Source: Mesorhizobium sp. AR07 (lineage in GTDB: Bacteria; Pseudomonadota; Alphaproteobacteria; Rhizobiales; Rhizobiaceae). From it: DNA of 64,000 bases. A program made the translations under genes and the position numbers. The stretch covers positions 124,001-188,000 of the forward strand of contig NZ_CP080528.1 of assembly GCF_024746815.1 (NCBI RefSeq). The letters are read 5' to 3'. The first letter of the stretch is position 1; each line of letters starts with the position of its first letter. Of this stretch, positions 53,329-62,999 are shown one piece after another. The notes below the pieces were generated by a model. It saw only the letters and a program-made list of their open reading frames with translations, was not told the DNA's origin and searched no databases.

Positions 53329-54199
53329 GCAATGTCGTTAACCTAGATAGTCCGAAAATCAGAGCGAACGATAGTACTGTCATGACAACTGCTATTGCGG
53401 CTCCACTCGGCGAGTCAGCCACTTCGCTGAAGCGGCTGTAGATAAGATTGGAGACGAACAGTATACGCCCCCTCCCCAATATCAACGGGATCGCAAACGC
53501 AGCTACACCTACCGTCATGGATACCAGGAAAGCGGACGCCAGACCTTTTGCGCACAGCGGAACTGTTATCGTTAGATGAGCCTTGTATGCGGAAGCTCCC
53601 AAAGATTGCGCGGCTTCAGTTAGCCGCGGGTTCACGTTCAATACAGCCCCGATTAAGATCAATATACACATCGGTATTTCATAATGTAAGATACCTGCGA
53701 TGATCACCACATTTACATATATGTATCCGTTGGTATCGATTGCAAGAAAAGACAAAATAGGCGCAAGAATGCCAACCGTTCCAAATGTCAACTGAATGGC
53801 GTAAACTCTAACAAGCGCACTGAGAAACATTAAACCGATTAGTGCAAAAAGCCAGATTTTGCGTGTCATTGCAGACGCTCCTCTGACGATGTGATGCGCG
53901 ATGGGAAAGCCGATTAACACAGCGATTATCGATGCGCAGAACGCCAAGAAATACGTCTGCGCAAAGTAACGAATGTAAGCCGGATCAAGCAGATCGGCAT
54001 AGTTTTGGAACGTGAGCGGCCCACCCTTCAAGGCGCCAATGCGACCTGGTACAAATGTAAGGAAACTCTCGCCGACAACTGCCATCATTGGCAATGCAAG
54101 AAACACAAGAAATACTGCTGTTGCTGGCAGCAACAGCAGTATTTGTGATGCCATTACCGAGCGTCTATGAGCATCAGAGCGCATCTTATTATATACCAC
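53315..54199 (-). CDS. ABC transporter permease, PotB-like
   Basis: 294 residues, six predicted membrane helices. EAA loop LTEAAQSLGASAYKAHLTIT. It starts 9 bp after the binding-protein stop. The first membrane helix is encoded by a perfect 35-nt palindrome (54110-54144), which would fold into a strong hairpin in the mRNA about 55 nt after the start codon. Confidence 0.92.
   Translation of the reverse strand: MVYNKMRSDAHRRSVMASQILLLLPATAVFLVFLALPMMAVVGESFLTFVPGRIGALKGGPLTFQNYADLLDPAYIRYFAQTYFLAFCASIIAVLIGFPIAHHIVRGASAMTRKIWLFALIGLMFLSALVRVYAIQLTFGTVGILAPILSFLAIDTNGYIYVNVVIIAGILHYEIPMCILILIGAVLNVNPRLTEAAQSLGASAYKAHLTITVPLCAKGLASAFLVSMTVGVAAFAIPLILGRGRILFVSNLIYSRFSEVADSPSGAAIAVVMTVLSFALIFGLSRLTTLLDRT
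54110..54144. repeat. Perfect 35-nt palindrome inside the PotB-like gene
   Basis: Arms AAATACTGCTGTTGCTG (17 nt), one central G, then the exact complement. It encodes part of the first transmembrane helix (LLLLPATAVFLV). The symmetry is perfect and is far beyond chance expectation in 64 kb. Confidence 0.95.
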
Positions 54200-54208
54200 T
54201 CCGTTAGC

Positions 54209-55288
54209 TTAAAGAAGTGGCTGAATTTCAGTTTCCCACCGCTTAGCCCACGCATCAGTGTGATCCGTGAGATAGGCCCAATCCGGGACGTACCCGTACT
54301 TATCCATTTCGTCTGGGCTATATGTGAACAGTTTGACGGCCTCAGGAGGAGTGGCCTTACTGTTAGCGGGAATTCCGCTAATTATCTCGCAGTATTTAGT
54401 GTTCTGTTCGGGACTTAGCATGTAATTGGCGAACTCAAAGGCCGGTCCGGTTTTCCCATTCTTCAAAATGCTCCATCCCTCCGAATAGAAGAATGTCAGA
54501 AATCCGCTCTGGCGATCCGATCTAACCAGGAATCGTATCTTCATGCTGGAAGGAAGCTTATTTACATTTGCGTATGGCGTGAAACATACGCACGTTTCAC
54601 CAGAGCTAATGGAATTAGTTACATCAATGTCGGTAAGCGCAACCCTTCCTATGTTACCGCTGCTTGCCAACCGTTTCATGAAATCCCAGCCTGGTTCCAT
54701 GTTTCTCTCATCCCCGCCTTTGTAGAGCGCCATGGAAAGCATGCCCAAGTTCGAGCCAGATGTAGGAGGCATGACCAACACTTTTCCCTTGAGACGCTTG
54801 TCCAAAAGGTCGTCGAGTTTAGTAATTTCGAAAGGTGCAATATCATCTCGAGAAGCCCAGGAGAAGGCTGAGAGGTTTGTCGGAACGTTGACCACATTTC
54901 CGGCGGGGTCTTTGATGAACAATTTCGGCGAAACATTTGCGAGATTTGGGACCCGCTCAACAGTTACAGGCTCCGCCCAGCCTTCCTTGGCAACTGTTTG
55001 AAACGTTGGATCCCACTGCTGGATAAGGTCTAGGCCCGTGTCTGGCCACGAAGCTTTCAGTTTTGTCAGGAATGTCGCGGTTGCACCACTGTAAGTTTGC
55101 CACTCGACATCGACAGGCGCATCCGGGGTGATCGCGTTTAGGCCTTTGATAATGACCCCGCCCCAGCCTATAGCGCTTATGGTCTCTTTTGCGAGAGCCC
55201 GTGAGATGCCTCTCAGCGACATATAGCCCCCAATTGCAGCGGCTGATGCGGCACTTTTCAGAATTTGACGGCGCGATAGCTTGAACAC
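54209..55288 (-). CDS. ABC transporter substrate-binding protein, PotD-like, Tat-exported
   Basis: 359 residues from a GTG at 55288 with AGGGGA upstream; a 13-codon longer start (55327) lacks a ribosome site. Twin-arginine signal KLSRRQILKSAASAAAIGG. The mature protein is a type II periplasmic-binding fold: VDVEWQTYSGATATFLTKLK, VMPPTSGSNLGM and NGKTGPAFEFANYMLSPEQN. It is related to spermidine/putrescine and opine-type binding proteins. First gene of the transporter unit. Confidence 0.9.
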   Translation of the reverse strand: MFKLSRRQILKSAASAAAIGGYMSLRGISRALAKETISAIGWGGVIIKGLNAITPDAPVDVEWQTYSGATATFLTKLKASWPDTGLDLIQQWDPTFQTVAKEGWAEPVTVERVPNLANVSPKLFIKDPAGNVVNVPTNLSAFSWASRDDIAPFEITKLDDLLDKRLKGKVLVMPPTSGSNLGMLSMALYKGGDERNMEPGWDFMKRLASSGNIGRVALTDIDVTNSISSGETCVCFTPYANVNKLPSSMKIRFLVRSDRQSGFLTFFYSEGWSILKNGKTGPAFEFANYMLSPEQNTKYCEIISGIPANSKATPPEAVKLFTYSPDEMDKYGYVPDWAYLTDHTDAWAKRWETEIQPLL

Positions 55289-55989
55289 GATTGTTTCCCC
55301 TTTTTTTGGATGTTGGTCATCGGACACTATCAGGATGGGTCTGGGAATTATGCTGGTTGCTGGATAGCGGGCGACAAATTTTCTTTTTTTTGGGGCTTAT
55401 CTCAGGAAAACTGCCTCAACTGGATTGATTGGCGGCATCAGAGCCAACCTGAAGGAATGTAGCTTGGATTGGGTTGCAGATGGATGACGCTAGGCAGCAG
55501 CTCACACACTGCCAGGTGTTCGCTCGATCGACTGAGGTTAGAAACCGCGAGCGACATGTACTTTTGATGGGGGCTGGCGAAGGCATCGTCCTAGGCTCGC
55601 GTAACCTCGCCTTTTGCATGGAAAATTTGAGAACTGACGAACGGCGAATCCCCCATTTGCCTGTCCCGTGGTCTGCTACGGTTTCTCCAGGGGGTGAAGA
55701 CAGCAGATGTAGTATCCGGCGCCGTGAGCTGCGGGCTCAGGATTTCGATGGGAGACGCGATGACATTTCTCAAGGAGGGGCTTGACCTCCTCGATGGCTT
55801 CATCCGTGAGGGCTGCGATTCCGTCGTCATCGTTAGCGCCGTACAGCCAAATGACGCCCCGTCCGCGGGCTCAAGACTGAGGGGCAGGTCCTCCACGAGC
55901 GCTTCGCTAACGCCGAGGTCCCTGGCGAGACAGTCCGACCGTGTAGGCGTGTATCAGGCCGTCGCCGGTTTGGTCCGCAGTTTTGCGGA

Positions 55990-56105
55990 TCGCCAATTCC
56001 AAAGCAGCAAAAAAGACGCGATGGGCCGGATAGCCGGGCAGTCGAACGAGGAAGTGGTTGATCCAGGCCTGAGGCTCGACGTCATTCAACTTCGCGTTTG
56101 CAACA
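55990..56105 (-). pseudogene. IS66 tnpC fragment
   Basis: Minus strand: NAKLNDVEPQAWINHFLVRL PGYPAHR, the C-terminal IS66_C motif, then unrelated sequence. Confidence 0.6.
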
Positions 56106-56131
56106 GTCTATAGAAATGGCAGCGCGCTGTC

Positions 56132-56245
56132 CGCCACGCATCGCCCGAATCGTCGCCGGCCATTCGCAAAGCCGGCTCAACGACCTGCTGCCCTGGGCCT
56201 ACACCCCTGCGCCACTCAAGGCCGTGGCCTGAGAACAGCGGTTAC
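56132..56245 (+). pseudogene. IS66 tnpC tail and terminal repeat
   Basis: PRIARIVAGHSQSRLNDLLP WAYTP and a stop at 56230-56232, followed by GCCTGAGAACAGCGGTTAC, close to the terminus seen at 22500-22520. Confidence 0.65.
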
Positions 56246-57002
56246 CCACATGGGCTGCGAGCCGCGTGAACAGCGGCATGAGCACCGCGGCGCCGGCGCC
56301 GACCTAGTGGCAAGCGTCGTAGGGTTGAGCGGCGCGCCGTCGCGGGGATCAGCCGGCACTGATCCTTTTCACTCTAACGACGACAACGACGCGTCACATG
56401 GCTCATGCTGTGCTGCTAACTAGGCTCTTAACCGGGCCATGATCTCGCAAGACGGCCCTCAACGGAGGCGTACGCTACGGTGGGCAGGTCTCAGGTGCCA
56501 ATCTGAGACGCCCTTTCCGCCAAAAGTGGACCTGCATGCAGTTCGACGTCGCGAGCTTTCACGGCTCTGGGGAGCACACGAACTTGCAGCAACCTGCCCT
56601 CAATGCCTGCGAAACAACGGTGTTGCTTGTTCGGACTCGCGAGCGACGGTTGTCGGTCGCTAGATTATAAGCGTCGTTTGAGGAGGGAGTCTCCTCCGTG
56701 CAACTGGAAGACACGCTCGTCCAGTTCCTTGTCGGCTTCGGTGAGACGTGGTTAAGGCGAAGGAAGTCATCCAGGTCGGCCTGCGGAATGTTTCTGTCCA
56801 TCCGCATCGAAGGCCTTTCCACAGCGCTGCCGGGACATACTCTCGCCCGTCGACAAAGGTTGAAAGAGAGCTCCTGCATCAATGTCGCGCCCACTTCCTG
56901 CTTGTTAACTTAGGCATCTCCTTTGCAATGAACTCGATGATATCGACTACGATGCGCATTGAGGACTCTGGCGGATAGATTAGGTGCTGCCAAGCGAATT
57001 GA

Positions 57003-58412
57003 TTAACCCCGATTTACGCAGACTACTTTCGGCTGCGTCATTTCCTCGTACGCGAAACGTACCCCTTCACGCCCCATGCTACCGTACTTTGACCCACCGA
57101 ACGGCATGGCGTCGAAGCGATAGTCCGATGAATCATTGATCATCACGCCACCTGCGTCAATTCTAGCCGCTGCTTTCAAGGCGTCATTCAGGCTTTTAGT
57201 GAAAATGGCCGCATGCAGGCTGGACTCTGGCAAGTTGGCCATCTCGATCGCGTCGTCGAGGGTGGCGAATGGTGTAAGCATGACTACTGGCGCGAAGACC
57301 TCTTCAAGCCAAAGCTGGCATTTGATAGGGGTATTCTCCAACACGGTCGGATAGAACAGAGTACCATCTCGCCGATTTCCGCACAGCAACTTGGCACCCA
57401 TCACAATTGCGTTAGCCACAGCCGCTTCCGTCTTTGAGGCAGCGAGTTCCGAAATCATCGGCCCGACGTCGGTATTCTCTTGCATCGGGTCGCCAGCTTT
57501 CAGTTTCAAGGTAGCAATGACGAAGGCATCGCGAAAGGTGTGATAAATAGATTTCTCAACGAGAATGCGTTGGGCACCTATGCAGTTCTGTCCCGCGGCC
57601 CAAAACGAGGCTGAGACACAGCTTTCGACTGCCTCTCCAATATTGCAATCTTCCATCACGATCACTGGGGCATTTCCTCCAAGCTCCATCGCAAGTTTTT
57701 TCAGCCCTGCAATCCGACTGATGGCATCGCCCGTCGCGAAGCCTCCCGTGAAAGATACCATTCTGATGTCGCGCGCGGAGACAAGGGCAGTTACCAGGTC
57801 CCTGTCACCATGAACAACATTGACGATGTCATCAGGCAAACCGGCTTCAGAAAGCGCGCTCACAAGATCCGTTGCAGAGAATGGCGTAAGTTTGGAAGGC
57901 TTTAGAATAACGGCGTTACCACCGGCAATTGCTGGTCCGATTTTGTGCGCAACCAGATTAAGAGGGTCATTGTAGGGCGTAATGGCGGCGATGATGCCTA
58001 GTGGCTCACGCGTGTACCATCCCTGGCGACTTTCCGATCCCACGTAGGCATCAAAAGGTATGATTTCACCAGCATTGCGTTTGGCCTCCTCTGCGGAGAG
58101 CTTCAGTGTATTCACACAACGCAGCACTTCCTTCCGCGCCTGAGCAATGGTTTTCCCCGCCTCTCTAACAATCGTTTTGGCAAAACTATCACTGCGACTC
58201 GCGACAATGTGGGCGGCATCCTCAAGTATGCTGGCGCGCTTATGTCGCGGGAGGTTGCGGGAAATGGCGAATCCGCGACGCGCGCGATCCACAATCTCCG
58301 GGGTCGAGGTCGCGTCGGTGGAGTCAAGCGACCCGATTAAACCCCCGTCGTAAGGGCTATAAACGGAAAACGCGTCAGCGCGATTCACGACTTGACTTTT
58401 GGCAGCGGTCAT
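57003..58412 (-). CDS. Aldehyde dehydrogenase (NAD(P)-dependent)
   Basis: 469 residues from the ATG at 58412 (MTAAKSQVVNRAD); in-frame ATGs at 58427 and 58484 are alternatives. ALDH superfamily: ITPYNDPLNLVAHKIGPAIA (Asn), VILKPSKLTPFSA, VSFTGGFATGDAI, MELGGNAPVIV (Glu), FWAAGQNCIGAQRI (catalytic Cys), EVFAPVV, PFGGSKYGSMGREG. It is related to succinate-semialdehyde and lactaldehyde dehydrogenases. In ectoine breakdown DoeC oxidises aspartate semialdehyde to aspartate. Here the enzyme follows the class III aminotransferase on the same strand, consistent with that pair of steps. Confidence 0.9.
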   Translation of the reverse strand: MTAAKSQVVNRADAFSVYSPYDGGLIGSLDSTDATSTPEIVDRARRGFAISRNLPRHKRASILEDAAHIVASRSDSFAKTIVREAGKTIAQARKEVLRCVNTLKLSAEEAKRNAGEIIPFDAYVGSESRQGWYTREPLGIIAAITPYNDPLNLVAHKIGPAIAGGNAVILKPSKLTPFSATDLVSALSEAGLPDDIVNVVHGDRDLVTALVSARDIRMVSFTGGFATGDAISRIAGLKKLAMELGGNAPVIVMEDCNIGEAVESCVSASFWAAGQNCIGAQRILVEKSIYHTFRDAFVIATLKLKAGDPMQENTDVGPMISELAASKTEAAVANAIVMGAKLLCGNRRDGTLFYPTVLENTPIKCQLWLEEVFAPVVMLTPFATLDDAIEMANLPESSLHAAIFTKSLNDALKAAARIDAGGVMINDSSDYRFDAMPFGGSKYGSMGREGVRFAYEEMTQPKVVCVNRG

Positions 58413-58550
58413 TAGCCAGCCCTTCATTGGAAGCGTGCGCCAAGGCGCGACAACAAGATCGCTGTCAGGGCGGGTTTGAACCATCGCCCGCTCGATTACT
58501 GGGATTCCGTACCAAGATATGGCCTTCTTTGAAGACCGGCTTGGCAGTGC

Positions 58551-59954
58551 TTAGATGCTTTGCCCCTCTCGGACCAGTTCATCCATCACAGAGCGCACCG
58601 CTCCTTCGGCGATTGCCACGATTTCGTCGACCTCACCTTTGGTTATTACAAGCGGCGGGGCAAATCCGAGGATATCGCCATGAGGCATTGCGCGGGCGAT
58701 TAATCCACGTTCGCGCGCAGCACTTGATACTCTCGCGCCCACCTTGAGTGATGCATCGAAACGGGTTTTCTTTTCGCGGTCCGCCACGAACTCGATCGCA
58801 CCCATGAGACCGACGCCGCGCACCTCGCCGACGATTGAAAGTTGCGCAAACTTGACTCGCAACTGCTCCTGAAAATAGGCTCCGACATCGCGGGCATTCC
58901 CAGTCAGGTTTTCCTTTTCAACGATGTCGAGGACGGCATTCGCCGCCGCAGCGCCGATTGGATGACCCGAGTAGGTGTAACCGTGGGAGAACGTGCCCAC
59001 CTTATCGGCACCGTCTTCGAGAACCTGATAGACCTTCTCGCCCACAATAGCGCCTGACAACGGGAAGTATGCGGAGGTCAAGCCCTTGGCGACTGTAATG
59101 AGGTCTGGGACAATGCCGTAGTGATCCGATCCAAAAAGGGAACCGGTACGACCGAAGCCGGTGATGACTTCGTCCGCAATTAGCAACACGTCATGCTTGC
59201 GAAGGACCTCTTGGATCGCTGCCCAATAGCCTTCAGGTGGAGGCGTGATTCCGCCGGTACCAAGGACAGGTTCCCCGATAAAACCCCCGACAGTCTCAGG
59301 TCCCTCGCGTTCAATCAGCGCCTCCAACTCTGCGGCTCGGCGAGCAGAAAACTCCGTTTCGGTCTCACCGGCGTTCGCGCCCCAGTAGTAATGCGGCACT
59401 TCCGTGTGGATGATCTGCGGGAGCGGTAGGTCCATGTGGTCGTGATAGAAACTCATGCCTGTCATGGAGCCAGAAATGACGCTGCAACCGTGATATCCTC
59501 GCTGGCGCGAGATGATCTTTTTCTTCTTTGGCTTGCCGCGGAGGTTGTTGTAGTACCAAACGAGTTTTGCCTGGGTTTCATTCGCGTCAGAACCTGATAG
59601 CCCGTAAAAGACCTTACTCATCTTCCCGGGAGCCATTTTCACCAGCCGGTCCGAGAGGAACGCCAACTCGTCGGTCGTGTGCGCGGCATAGGAGTGGTAG
59701 TATGCAAGGCGATGCGCTTGGCGGGAGATCGCTTCAGCAACTTCAGTTCGGCCATAGCCGACGTTCACGCAATATAGGCCGGCAAACCCGTCGATTAGTA
59801 CTTTGCCTGTCGCGTCTTGGATGCGGATGCCCTTACCCGTTTCGACGATCGTAGGCTCTCCGAGCTTGCCAGATGCAAAGTCCTTGAGCTGTGTAAATGG
59901 GTGCAAGACGCTATTGCGATCCTTGTCAGAAATACTCTGAATCGTGTCCTTCAC
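58551..59954 (-). CDS. Class III (omega) aminotransferase
   Basis: 467 residues from a GTG at 59954. PLP fold-type I: DGFAGLYCVNVGYGR, SGSDANETQAKLVWYYNN, RGYHGCSVISGSMTG, EPVLGTGGITPP, IADEVITGFGRTGSLFG, and the PLP lysine in TVAKGLTSAYFPLSG. It is close to omega-amino-acid--pyruvate aminotransferases and a candidate for the DoeD-type step (diaminobutyrate to aspartate semialdehyde) or for another omega-amino group. Its first 50 codons are repeated at 32364-32511. Confidence 0.92.
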   Translation of the reverse strand: MKDTIQSISDKDRNSVLHPFTQLKDFASGKLGEPTIVETGKGIRIQDATGKVLIDGFAGLYCVNVGYGRTEVAEAISRQAHRLAYYHSYAAHTTDELAFLSDRLVKMAPGKMSKVFYGLSGSDANETQAKLVWYYNNLRGKPKKKKIISRQRGYHGCSVISGSMTGMSFYHDHMDLPLPQIIHTEVPHYYWGANAGETETEFSARRAAELEALIEREGPETVGGFIGEPVLGTGGITPPPEGYWAAIQEVLRKHDVLLIADEVITGFGRTGSLFGSDHYGIVPDLITVAKGLTSAYFPLSGAIVGEKVYQVLEDGADKVGTFSHGYTYSGHPIGAAAANAVLDIVEKENLTGNARDVGAYFQEQLRVKFAQLSIVGEVRGVGLMGAIEFVADREKKTRFDASLKVGARVSSAARERGLIARAMPHGDILGFAPPLVITKGEVDEIVAIAEGAVRSVMDELVREGQSI

Positions 59955-60005
59955 AGTGCGGCTCCAGATTCAATTTTACGGTATATATTTAAAAAATAGA
60001 AAAAT

Positions 60006-60983
60006 CTAAGATACGAAATTCTTAGAAGCATTGATCCGACTGGCTTCTCGCAACTTGAGCAACCCTACAATGGTCTCGTTTCGCTCTTCAATCATCTGTG
60101 GAATGGTCCTGCCATCGATGACTTCTTGCGCTTGTTGTAAGATGCGCTCGCGCAGTTCAGGGGTCCAATCTGGAAGGGGCGATTCCGTTACATAGGGAGC
60201 TCTCCACTCCACTGCCCCATGAATATCCATAAATGCTTCCAATCCGCCTTCACCGCCGCCTAAGTGGAAGGTGGCAAATGGGCCCATGAACGCCCAACGC
60301 AGGCCCAAACCGTGAGTCAAGCAGTCATCAATCTGCGCGACTGTGGCTTGTTCTGCTGCGATCATGTGCAGCGCCTCCCGGAACAGGGCAATCTGAAGCC
60401 TGTTAATCATGAAACCGTATATCTCCTTGTCCATCCGCAGAACCCGCATGCCGACGGTTTCAAAGAACGCGACAGTCCAATCCAGGACAGCGATATCTGT
60501 TTTCTCCCCTCCCACGACCTCGATGAGCGGGATAAGGTACGGCGGATTTACCGGATGCGCCACGACGGTGCGCTGCGGATGTTTGCAGCGCTTTTGTATA
60601 TCCGTCATCGGAAATCCTGACGTGCTTGACCCGATTACAATGCTCGGGTCCACCAACTCGTCGAGTTTCTCGTACATCTGGACTTTCAAATCGAGAAATT
60701 CAGGTATGCTCTCCTGAATGAAATCAGCGCCAGTAACCGCTTCTTCAAGATCTTGAGTGAAGAGTAATCGTTCTCGCGATGCACTTGGTTTGAGGCCAAT
60801 CTTCTCAAGTATTGGCCAAGCGTGATCGAGCATGCGCTGAAGAGCGTCTCTTGCGCCCTTACCGGGATCATAGGCCGTTACGTCGTACCCATTGGCAAGA
60901 AACCGAGCAGCCATTCCTCCACCAATGGTGCCGGCCCCAACACAAGCAATGCGCTGGACGTTACGTGGGTTTGGACGGATCAT
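60006..60983 (-). CDS. 3-hydroxyacyl-CoA/L-carnitine dehydrogenase-like protein, copy 2
   Basis: 325 residues. GAGTIGGGM NAD site, AHPVNPPYLIPLIEVV catalytic segment, HCDH C-terminal domain; intact. Nearly identical to 31332-32309 from residue ~110 on, with about 20 differences before that point. It precedes the class III aminotransferase by ~50 bp, as in copy 1, and opens the catabolic run. Predicted to oxidise a beta-hydroxy acid carrying a gamma-amino group; together with BKACE this would give beta-keto acid cleavage. Confidence 0.88.
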   Translation of the reverse strand: MIRPNPRNVQRIACVGAGTIGGGMAARFLANGYDVTAYDPGKGARDALQRMLDHAWPILEKIGLKPSASRERLLFTQDLEEAVTGADFIQESIPEFLDLKVQMYEKLDELVDPSIVIGSSTSGFPMTDIQKRCKHPQRTVVAHPVNPPYLIPLIEVVGGEKTDIAVLDWTVAFFETVGMRVLRMDKEIYGFMINRLQIALFREALHMIAAEQATVAQIDDCLTHGLGLRWAFMGPFATFHLGGGEGGLEAFMDIHGAVEWRAPYVTESPLPDWTPELRERILQQAQEVIDGRTIPQMIEERNETIVGLLKLREASRINASKNFVS

Positions 60984-61196
60984 AATGTGGTGGCTCCCAA
61001 TCTGTAGGCAGGCTCACATTAGTCCGATTGCCCAAACGCGATCTCCTGATTTTTCGGAAATAGAACTTTTTTTTACGGCGCATCCACTGTTTCAGAGGAA
61101 AAGCGAACGGAAGGCGCGATTCTAGCCCGTCCTATTCACGAGCGGCCTGGTTCCTTGCCGCTTAGCGTTCGGTCATGAAGGTGTGAGGCGTCTTTT
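60984..61196. promoter_or_regulatory. Likely promoter region of the catabolic operon
   Basis: The non-coding stretch upstream of copy 2 contains AT-rich runs (GATTTTTCGGAAATAG, TTTTTTTACGG). No specific activator site was recognised. An Lrp/AsnC-type regulator is encoded at 63000, beyond the IS1380. Confidence 0.3.
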
Positions 61197-62690
61197 TCAC
61201 CGCAGCTGAGACTGGACTTTGGAACGCGCTGGAGGGTCAAGGTATCGGGTTCGGCGGGGCTTTGATGCCCCGGCGCTCATGGCCCTGCGGGCTGCAGCGT
61301 GATGGCGATCGTTCGGAACAGACTTGCTTCGGGACAGGCGGCGGCGAAGGCCAGACGGATGCGCGAGACGGTTTCGGTGACGCGGGCGCCGAGCTTGAGA
61401 AGCCTGAGCCGCAGTGTAGCGAACTCGGCGTTGCACAGATGATGGGTCGTGGGCACCGCCTCGCGCAGGGTGAGCATCAACCAGTATGCGGCGGTGTGCA
61501 GGACGAGACGGACCTGGTTGGCAATCGGTGAGCGGCAGCTGGTGCGGTCGGAGGCGAGCTGGCTCTTGTGCATCTTGATCAGGTTTTCGGCCTGGCCGCG
61601 GGCGCAGTAGATCACATCGTAGACATGCTCGGCGGAGCCTTTGTCGAGATTGGTGACGACGAAGCGGATGTCGAGGCCGAGGGTGGTTGCCTCGATGCGG
61701 GCGCAGGCGCGGCGTTCCGTCTTCCAGGATTTCGCCTTGTATCGGGTCTCGGCATAGCCGCGCAGCACCGGCTTCTGCTCGAGCGCGCGGCGGGTGCGGA
61801 TATCGTCGGCGGCTTCATCAACGAGACGCTGGAGAACCTTGTTGCCGGGCAATCCGAAGAGGTAGTCGACCGCATTGTCCTCGCACCATGCCATGACTTG
61901 CGCCCGGCCATAGTGGCCATCGCCGCGGATCAGAATGCGGGTGGTCGGCCAGCGGGCGCGGATGCGCCGGACAAGCCGGCGCAGATGGCCGCGGATCTCC
62001 TTGCCCGCCGGGGTCCTGCCAGGACGCAGGATCATGGCGACCGGGCGTCCTGTCGCGGCGTCGTAGATGTGGATCGGCAGGAAGCAACGCTCGTCGTAAT
62101 GGGCGTTGAACAGCGAGAGCTGCTGATGGCCGTGAACGACATCCACCGTGTCGTCGATGTCGAGCGTGACGCTTTTGGGCGGCGCGGCATAGCTCGACAG
62201 CCACAGATCGACCAGCACCCAGCCGAGCCGGATGACGGTGCGCAGGTCGGGCAGGTTCTCGAGGCGCGAGCATGTCGGCTGCGAGCACAGATCAATCCCG
62301 CTGTCGGGCAGCCGCCCGCAGGCGAGCTTGAAGGCCGGGTCGGTGCGCAGCCGGTCGAGATCGTTGGCATCCTCGTAGCCGCATGCGATCGCAAAGATGC
62401 GGGCGCGCACAATGTCGGCCATGGCGTGCGTCACCCGCGCTGGATCGCGCGGATCGTGGATCGCGGCGGCCAGCCTGTCGGCCAGTTGCAGGCGTCGCTC
62501 GGCCGCTGCCAAAAGCATGACGCCACCATCCGAGGTGATGCGTCCGCCGTCAAACGCAGCTGTGATCTTCTTGCGTCCAACGGCTGGAAATGAGAGCGGC
62601 AGCAACGTATCATCGGTCATGGCGGGTGTGGCTCGCGAGAGGCGGTGGCAGGGTTGGCTTAGACAACCGAATCCTACGCCAAATCAATCG
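61190..62690 (-). mobile_element. IS1380-family insertion sequence
   Basis: One transposase gene with short flanks. The exact ends were not resolved. It separates the catabolic operon from the Lrp/AsnC gene. Confidence 0.7.
61277..62620 (-). CDS. IS1380-family transposase
   Basis: 447 residues. ITSDGGVMLLAAAERRLQLA near the start, CGYEDANDLDRLRTDPAFKL, SVTLDIDDTVDVVHGHQQLS (first Asp), ILIRGDGHYGRAQVMAWCED (second Asp), YCARGQAENLIKMHKSQLAS DRTSC (Glu). Diagnostic for the DDE_Tnp_1 group of IS1380. Complete. Confidence 0.93.
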   Translation of the reverse strand: MTDDTLLPLSFPAVGRKKITAAFDGGRITSDGGVMLLAAAERRLQLADRLAAAIHDPRDPARVTHAMADIVRARIFAIACGYEDANDLDRLRTDPAFKLACGRLPDSGIDLCSQPTCSRLENLPDLRTVIRLGWVLVDLWLSSYAAPPKSVTLDIDDTVDVVHGHQQLSLFNAHYDERCFLPIHIYDAATGRPVAMILRPGRTPAGKEIRGHLRRLVRRIRARWPTTRILIRGDGHYGRAQVMAWCEDNAVDYLFGLPGNKVLQRLVDEAADDIRTRRALEQKPVLRGYAETRYKAKSWKTERRACARIEATTLGLDIRFVVTNLDKGSAEHVYDVIYCARGQAENLIKMHKSQLASDRTSCRSPIANQVRLVLHTAAYWLMLTLREAVPTTHHLCNAEFATLRLRLLKLGARVTETVSRIRLAFAAACPEASLFRTIAITLQPAGP

Positions 62691-62999
62691 CTTAGGCTAC
62701 ATCCGCCAACCTCTCAGACGCAACGTCGTGCATAAGACGGGCTAGAAGTTGGATAAGAACAACAAGGAACAGCTCAGAGCGCTTTCGTCGCGCCGGAAAC
62801 CGTGCTTGTTAGAAGCCGGGACGCTGGGCTTGGGCCTGACCTCCGTGCGATCTGACCCGCTCCGGTTTTGGGAAAATTTCCTGCTCCAACGGATTATTTT
62901 GGGCGCCAAACTTGTCTTGGCAGAGAAATATCTTGCCGCCCCGGAATTCGCTGCGGTATGAGAAACTGCAGATGTCTGTTGCGGCGTGGCGAAACCCAA

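Larger units (their letters stand above)
55289..57002. other. 1.7-kb region without intact genes, IS66 remnants
   Basis: Contains two IS66 tnpC tails (separate entries), an unassigned minus-strand segment around 55675-55850 (VIWLYGANDDDGIAALTDEA IEEV...) and several short frames without signals. A TGT-N10-ACA match at 55311-55326 is only ~23 bp from the transporter start codon and is probably fortuitous. The region separates the transporter unit from the aldehyde dehydrogenase. Confidence 0.5.

Noticed and set aside
55311..55326. TGT-N10-ACA site before the transporter operon
   Set aside because: It lies only ~23 bp from the likely start codon, too close to act as an upstream activator site, and no sigma-54 box is present.
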